From Dipteris shenzhenensis (Eukaryota; Polypodiophyta; Polypodiopsida; Gleicheniales): 64,000 bases of DNA. The notes beneath the pieces were generated by a model, which had not been told where the DNA came from, did no database searches, and was given only the letters and a program-made list of their open reading frames with translations. Location of the stretch: assembly GCA_047967505.1 (NCBI GenBank), contig CM106541.1; one strand, given 5' to 3'. A program made the translations under genes and the position numbers. Positions within the stretch are counted from its first letter, which is position 1, and each line of letters opens with the position of its first letter. Positions 59,291 through 64,000 of the stretch are shown in pieces.

Positions 59291-59768
59291 CAAAAGTGGT
59301 GTAAAAACCAACATCATCTAGCTGACCCACTGAAATAAGACTCTTGGTCAACTTAGGCACATGTCTCACATGTTTCAAAATAAATGTAGACCCATTTGCA
59401 AAAGAAAACTTTATGTCACCTACTCCCACTATGTCACATGCATAGTCATTTCCAAGATGCACACAACCTGTCTTTCCACTGTCATAAGTGGAGAACCATC
59501 CCCTATGGGGAGTAACATGGAATGAAGCACCTGAATCCAAAATCCAATCTTGGGAATATGCATCATCTGAAGTGATAAGCAACTCTGTAGATAAACTAGA
59601 CATGAAGAGAATGTCATTGTCACTATCATGTGTGACTACATTGATCTCCTCGATCTTCACTTTTCCTTTGTCCTCCCTTGGACTCTCTTCCTTTTGATTT
59701 GCACCCCAATTTGCATTCTTTTTCTTATCTCTTTGCTCTCTTTTTAGCTTGTAGCAATCCTTTTTCAT
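59290..59768 (-). pseudogene. copia B protease region
   Basis: Starts with the CCHC knuckle (CYHCGKKGHMKKDC, just upstream, about 59760-59800), a Lys/Glu-rich linker, then DWILDSGASFHVTPHRGWF with the copia aspartic protease motif DSGA, GCVHLGNDYACDIVGVGD and HVPKLTKSLISVGQL. Intact up to a frame change near 59290. Confidence 0.92.
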
Positions 59769-59804
59769 ATGGCCCTTCTTGCCACAGTGGTAACACTCAA
59801 TGTT

Positions 59805-60497
59805 CTATGCCCTGGATTTGCTATGTGACTTCCCTCTTTCTTGGGACTTCCCCCTAAACTGTGATCTGCCCCTTTGCACATTTAAGGCTGCATCCTGCTT
59901 GTTGCCATCCATAGACTTCCGTCTAATCTCCTCGGCCAACAAGCTACCCACAACATCATCAAATTTCAGTACTCCACCAGGTGCAGAGTTACTGACAGCT
60001 GTACGGAAGGTATCCCATGAGGATGGCAATGAACATAAGAGAAATATTGCCTTAGTCTTCGCATCAAAATTCATTTTCTGAGCCTGAAGCTGGCTGAAAA
60101 TAATATTGAATTCATTCAAATGAGAAGCAATGGAGACCCCTTCCTTCATCTGCAGCTCAAACAACCTCTTCATGAGGTAAACTTTATTAGAGGCAGTTTC
60201 CTTCTCATAGGTGGCACACAGTTTCTTCCACAAATCTTCCGTAGTCTGCTCATTTACTACTGTGAAATAAACTGACTCTGCAAGATGAAGTCTAATAGTA
60301 GACTTTGCTAATGCATCCAACTCATTCCAATCATCCTCAGACATATCCGCAGGCTTAGCTTCAATACCTGCCAAGGGTTTAATCTGCTTCTTTTGAATAA
60401 GCACATCTCTTATTTGTTCTTTCCACAAAGAAAAGTTTGTCCCATCAAACTTTTTGATGCTGAAAAAATCCTTTTCAGACATGGAAGAGGATGCCAT
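59805..60497 (-). CDS. copia B gag (intact frame)
   Basis: 230 codons from MASSSMSEKDFF to KSHSKSRA without interruption. Capsid-type gag of copia elements (UBN2 family): FDGTNFSLWKEQIRDVLIQ, ELDALAKSTIRLHL, LWKKLCATYEKETASNKVYL, SIASHLNEFNIIFSQL and LLCSLPSSWDTF, then an Arg/Ser/Gln-rich nucleic-acid-binding tail. The frame ends in TAG directly before the zinc knuckle (NIECYHCGKKGH), where CAG would continue it. The stop is therefore probably a mutation that cut the knuckle off. The start at 60497 fits element A's homologous ATG. Confidence 0.9.
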   Translation of the reverse strand: MASSSMSEKDFFSIKKFDGTNFSLWKEQIRDVLIQKKQIKPLAGIEAKPADMSEDDWNELDALAKSTIRLHLAESVYFTVVNEQTTEDLWKKLCATYEKETASNKVYLMKRLFELQMKEGVSIASHLNEFNIIFSQLQAQKMNFDAKTKAIFLLCSLPSSWDTFRTAVSNSAPGGVLKFDDVVGSLLAEEIRRKSMDGNKQDAALNVQRGRSQFRGKSQERGKSHSKSRA

Positions 60498-61923
60498 GAT
60501 GCAAATGAAACAAAATCCCAAATGCTAGTGCCTGCAAGAGAGAATCACACCAGATACTAGGTGCACCCAAATGTGTATGCCACAATAGAGTGAAATATCA
60601 CCAAAATTCAAAGCTCAAAGCATCAAAAGATGCATTTGACTCATGTGCATATACTATGCATCCATATGAGCAAATCTGACCCAAAAGAAAATGCCAATAA
60701 GTGCCAAATGACTCAAGCATAAACACTGTCCACTGGCATATGCATCAATAATATCTCATCCAAGAGAGCATAGCACTATCAGTGCATCACCAACAATGTG
60801 TCAAAGCTGTCCCTCAGCATAAAATAGCATCCATGTGCAAAGCGTCCATAAAAAATAGCATCCCACAAGGCAATTTGGGCCTATCAGCGCATCCAACAAG
60901 GACCGCAATGCATCCAAATGGCCTATAAATCATCCATTGCAACCCAATGCATACCACGAATGAGCGCACACTGCTCAAACTGCAACCAGAGTGATCTACA
61001 TAAGGTATGCTCAAGAAATCATAGTCCCACGGTAATGAGCGCTATTGAAAATAGAACCTGAGATGCTTCAAAACATGGGCGCCATTGCATAATCGGACTC
61101 AGCAAGAAAATTTGCAAATATCTCTCTTCTGCCAGAACTCCAAAATCCCAACCGATGAGTGAGAAATGGGAGTCAACACTTATCCACTGCCATGTGGCAT
61201 AAATCTAAGGTTTCAAAACCTTAGTATGAAAAATGCATAACAGAGAGACGAAATCGAATACACAGAGATTTATAACTCTGAAAATCCTTCACCGAATCAC
61301 GCAAGAACTGATAGGTAGGGGTTTTTGGGCGTCCGGAACGCAATGGGACAGACGGTTTTGGAAACCGTGGTCTCAATCACTGGGTCCAACACACGGACTG
61401 AAAAACGTTTTTGGAAATAGAGCTATCTGTAAACTCCACCGGAGTGCGAATGATGAGCAACATAGAAGTTTTAGGACCTCCTGAGTCCACCGGAACTGAC
61501 AAATCTGCAAATGGTTGCTCCAAACTTGAGTTCCAACACCCGGGCAAAAAACGCAGGAATTGACACAGTGAGTCAGAAATCCACTGAAATGATCTCAGAT
61601 TCAAAAATGAAGGTGTTTCCAAGCTCCTGAAGTAATGTGGACACCAAAAGCAAGCAATAGTTGCCTCCACAAGTCAATACGGAGTCTCTGTCATCGAACG
61701 GAACAGGGAAAAGCTCAAAAAACGACTTTTTCTTTGAAAGCTCTTAACAGGCTCTCAAAACCACTTCGTAAAGCCAAAGTGACTTTTCCAAAGGTTCCTC
61801 CAAGGTCTCTGCACACTCGGATGCAAGTAAAGTCACCCACAAAGCTTCCCACAAAGCTTCTCCTTCCTCCCACAGAGCTGCTGAGCTTCTAAGCATTCAC
61901 GCACGCTCAGCTAGATCACCCGA
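60498..61923 (-). other. copia B 5' leader
   Basis: 1.4 kb untranslated leader between PBS and gag, homologous to 12408-13816 of element A. No coding function seen. Confidence 0.75.
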
Positions 61924-61935
61924 GCTCTGATACCA
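61924..61935 (-). other. copia B primer binding site
   Basis: TGGTATCAGAGC on the minus strand, two bases inside the 5' LTR: initiator tRNA-Met type. Confidence 0.93.
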
Positions 61936-61937
61936 GT

Positions 61938-62106
61938 TGAGAGTGCTCTCAACGGAAGCAAGAATGGAAGAAGGAGAGAGAGAGACAGAGAGCCACACAA
62001 GTTTGGTGGGTGCAGAACGACCCTAATCTTCTTTTTCATTCATTTATATATGTGTTTGAGTATTGTACATAACTGGGGTTAAGGCACAGTGACCTTTAAC
62101 CCCACA
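61938..62106 (-). repeat. copia B 5' LTR
   Basis: 169 bp; TG...CA ends; homologous to 56213-56382 with about 5-6% base differences by eye. Confidence 0.93.
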
Positions 62107-62660
62107 ATGGCAACCATAGTACTTCATGCATCCATGACTGTGTTGAGACTTGGTTCTCACATGTTTGCCATTGGGGCTACACTTTCGGTTCTTGCTTCCG
62201 TTGCAGTGGGAGTTGGTAGCATGATTATGGTAGATTTTGGCAGTAGGGAAGCAGTTGTGGACATTAGGTCCTTATGCTTCCAAGAGCAGCATGCAAGTGA
62301 TGCAGGTTGGGTAGACCAGCAGAGGTCTATTGTAGGGCATGTGCTTATGGTCACAGGTGGTACAGAGACATTTTCTTTGCACACTGATAGTTTGGGTGCT
62401 ATGGACTTAGCACAGGAGCACGTGGTGGTGAGAGTTCACTCTCCTAGTGAGATCTAGCATGAGATCTTGGTTGACAGGCATCTACAGCTTGTCATTTTCT
62501 ATCCTACAAACCTGATGTTTTCTAGCAGCTTATCCTTTATGCACTTTGCACATTCTAAAGTGCCGATGGGCATAGGATGATGGTCTGGTCATCTTGTTTT
62601 TTAGCCTATGGCTGATTGTATTATATGTGTACTATACTCCCTTAAAGGCACACTGCCTTT
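62107..62660 (+). pseudogene. copia element C: RNase H tail remnant
   Basis: The forward strand reads DAGWVDQQRSIVGHVLMVTG and FSLHTDSLGAMDLAQ, resembling the copia RNase H blocks D-x-A-G...RRS-G and HSDS-A--LA. A broken tail follows to the PPT. The middle of the domain seems deleted. Its PPT and LTR start are like those of A and B. Confidence 0.6.
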
Positions 62661-62671
62661 AAGTGGGAGGT
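62661..62671 (+). other. copia C polypurine tract
   Basis: AAGTGGGAGGT, identical to B's tract but on the plus strand, directly before TGTTGGGGTAAAGG. It overlaps a 10 bp inverted repeat (CTTAAAGGCA/TGCCTTTAAG, 62641-62663). Confidence 0.8.
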
Positions 62672-62817
62672 TGTTGGGGTAAAGGGCAGTGTGCCCACCC
62701 ACTGTATAGTGCCCATGTATACTCATATATATATGATAGAGGAATAAGCTGGAGTAGCTTTTGCTTCACCACTTTTGGTGTCTCCTTATCCCTTTGTGTG
62801 TGCTCTCCTCTCCCACA
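62672..62817 (+). repeat. copia C 3' LTR
   Basis: It starts TGTTGGGGTAAAGGGCAGTG, related to the TGTGGGGGTTAAAGGTCACTG start of the A and B LTRs, includes an ATATATATATG block, and ends CCCACA. About 146 bp. RT sequence of another element begins at once after it. Confidence 0.7.
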
Positions 62818-63690
62818 GAAATATGATGGATTTATAGCCACTCACTATGCCTATATGGTCAAAGTGATACAGGTACCAGAAACCACTTTTTTGAGCAAGC
62901 CATGGGAAAAGAAAAATGGGAGAAAGCCATGGATGAAGAAATGGATGGCTTGGAAGCAAATGCTATATGGGAGTTGGTGCCTTTGCCTAAAGACAAGAAT
63001 GCAATTGGTTGTAAGTGGGTTTATAAGGTGAAGCACAATGCAAATGGTTCTGTGAACAGATACAATGCAAGATTAGTTGCCAAGGGTATGCACAGATTTA
63101 TGGCATTAATTATGAAGAAACATTCAGTCCGGTTGCAAGGATGGCAACCGTAAGAGCAGTCATTGCTATGGTTGCATCAAGGGGATGGTCTTTACATTAG
63201 ATGGATGTAAAGAATGCCTTCTTGCATGGTGATTTGCAAGAAGAGGTCTTTATGGAGCAGCCACCAGGTTATGTTCATGTTGTTCATCCTGAGTTTGTTT
63301 ACAAGTTGAAGAAAGCCTTGTATGACTTGAAGCAAGCACCTAGAGCATGGTCTGACAAGATAGGACTATCTTGTCACTATTGGCTTTCAGATTTCCAAGG
63401 CAGATTTCTCACTTTATGTGAGAAAAACAGAGAAATGTATTATGCTGCTTGTCATTTATGTTGATGATTTGATCATCACAAGTGATAGTGATGAAGATAT
63501 CCTTCATGTGAAAACGCTATTGAAGCAGAAGTTTGAGATGAAGGATTTGGGAGAGCTGCATTATTTCTTGGGCATTGAGGTGATTAGATCACCAAGTGGG
63601 ATACGGCTCTTGTAGAGGCAGTATGGATTGGACATGCTGTCCAAATATGGGATGACAAGCCATCAAACCACTCTCCACAATGCATTCCTG
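62818..63690 (+). pseudogene. copia element D: reverse transcriptase fragment
   Basis: Forward strand: [60 protein letters not shown], then a one-base deletion near 63086. QMDVK-type block (TAG at 63198-63200 for Gln), [35 protein letters not shown], a second frame change, [20 protein letters not shown] with intact YVDD, and KDLGELHYFLGIEVIRSPSG followed by TAG at 63613-63615. This is a different copia lineage from A and B. It is cut at 63690 by B-like sequence in the opposite orientation. Confidence 0.93.
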
Positions 63691-63691
63691 C

Positions 63692-64000
63692 ATTCTACCT
63701 GACTGATTCTCAACCAAGGCCAGCCATTTCTGAAATACCTAGAACACCACTCTTCCGAGCTATAGCATAAGCCCACACTTTCCTAGTTGCATCATCAATT
63801 AATGTCACATAGTATTCAACCCTGCCTAATGACTGTGTAGGCATGGGACCACATACGTCTGAATGCACCAAATCAAGCTTTTCAAACTCTTTCTTTCCCC
63901 TTATTTTATGGGCTGATTTAGTCTGCTTCCCATAGAGACAATGCTCACAAAATTCAAAATCAGAGAAACTCAAATGCGGTACATAACCCAAACGGCATAA
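63692..64000 (-). pseudogene. copia B-like integrase fragment (E), runs off the window
   Basis: 309 bp matching 58801-59109 with only three substitutions that I could find (about 99%). It encodes the same GAG-pre-integrase/integrase blocks (MGYVPHLSFSDFEFCEHC, LVHSDVCGPM, IDDATRKVWAYAIARK) and the same frameshift after AIARK. It begins inside the integrase, with no LTR or target duplication at the joint. Confidence 0.95.

Larger units (their letters stand above)
56213..62106 (-). mobile_element. copia element B (Tork/Tnt1-like), near complete
   Basis: 5.9 kb element with two LTRs, PBS, leader, gag, protease, integrase, RT, RNase H and PPT in copia order on the minus strand. The two LTRs differ at about 9-10 positions plus three small indels out of about 170 bp, so it is not a recent insertion. 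Pol needs several frame corrections and has a few in-frame stops. The flanking five bases differ (CCGTG left, ATGGC right), so no target duplication is visible. It aligns with element A throughout. Confidence 0.93.

Noticed and set aside
62089-62457. Intact 122-codon gene
   Set aside because: It starts in the copia B LTR and runs into an RNase H remnant of copia C; it is not an independent gene.

Overview
The window is plant nuclear DNA: gene-poor, densely and repeatedly invaded by transposable elements. Three things show this. Two host genes have plant-type introns. There are many decayed Ty1/copia and Ty3/gypsy LTR retrotransposons with initiator-tRNA-Met-type primer sites (TGGTATCAGAGC). 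Plant-style LINE, hAT and PIF/Harbinger-like DNA elements are also present. The old, heavily mutated and nested elements and long gene-free stretches would suit a large genome such as a gymnosperm or fern, but the species cannot be named from this sequence. Two host genes look intact. One is a two-exon hydroxyphenylpyruvate/hydroxypyruvate reductase-like gene on the minus strand (22541-24105, 318 residues, catalytic Arg/Glu/His in place). The other is a three-exon ribosomal protein eL39 gene on the minus strand (39275-39880, 51 residues), invisible to a simple ORF scan because its exons are tiny and the ATG stands alone in exon 1. Layout: 1-1150 copia integrase remnant (+). About 1960-2460 unidentified decayed coding sequence (-). 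5575-15060 one decayed gypsy element (-) whose integrase is split by a 2.0 kb TIR element with a TTA target duplication (5882-7882), and whose gag abuts the 5' LTR of a truncated copia element 'A' (8147-14011, -). A itself carries a 249 bp MITE-like insertion and a 282 bp tandem duplication. 15277-16011 is an acidic unidentified decayed frame. 16570-20690 is gypsy 'G1' (+) with RT, RNase H, integrase and a third, coiled-coil-rich frame. 22541-24105 is the reductase gene. 25200-30480 is an L1-type LINE (+). 30750-31422 is an orphan 5' LTR plus primer site (+). 32000-33290 is a gypsy/chromovirus-like pol remnant (-). 34.9-38.7 kb holds tandem two-copy repeats and little else. 39275-39880 is eL39, with a diverged extra copy of its last exon downstream. 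40620-42741 is a ZNF862/KIAA1586-like hAT transposase (-). 42.8-47.5 kb is mostly unassigned, with a 66 bp loopless palindrome. About 47.7-56.2 kb is gypsy 'G2' (+), again with a post-integrase third frame. 56213-62106 is an almost complete copia element 'B' (-) with two LTRs, PBS and PPT. 62107-63690 is two copia fragments (+). 63692-64000 is a fragment nearly identical to B, sharing B's frameshift. How the parts relate: most of the window is a record of insertions into older insertions. No autonomous element here looks able to move. Recurrent damage includes CAG-to-TAG type stop codons in silenced elements, loss of catalytic aspartates, and many two-copy tandem duplications of unrelated lengths. 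The most notable unexplained items are the third frame shared by the two gypsy elements, the 2.0 kb PIF-like insertion with its internal repeats and hairpin, the extra eL39 terminal exon, and the 66 bp palindrome.
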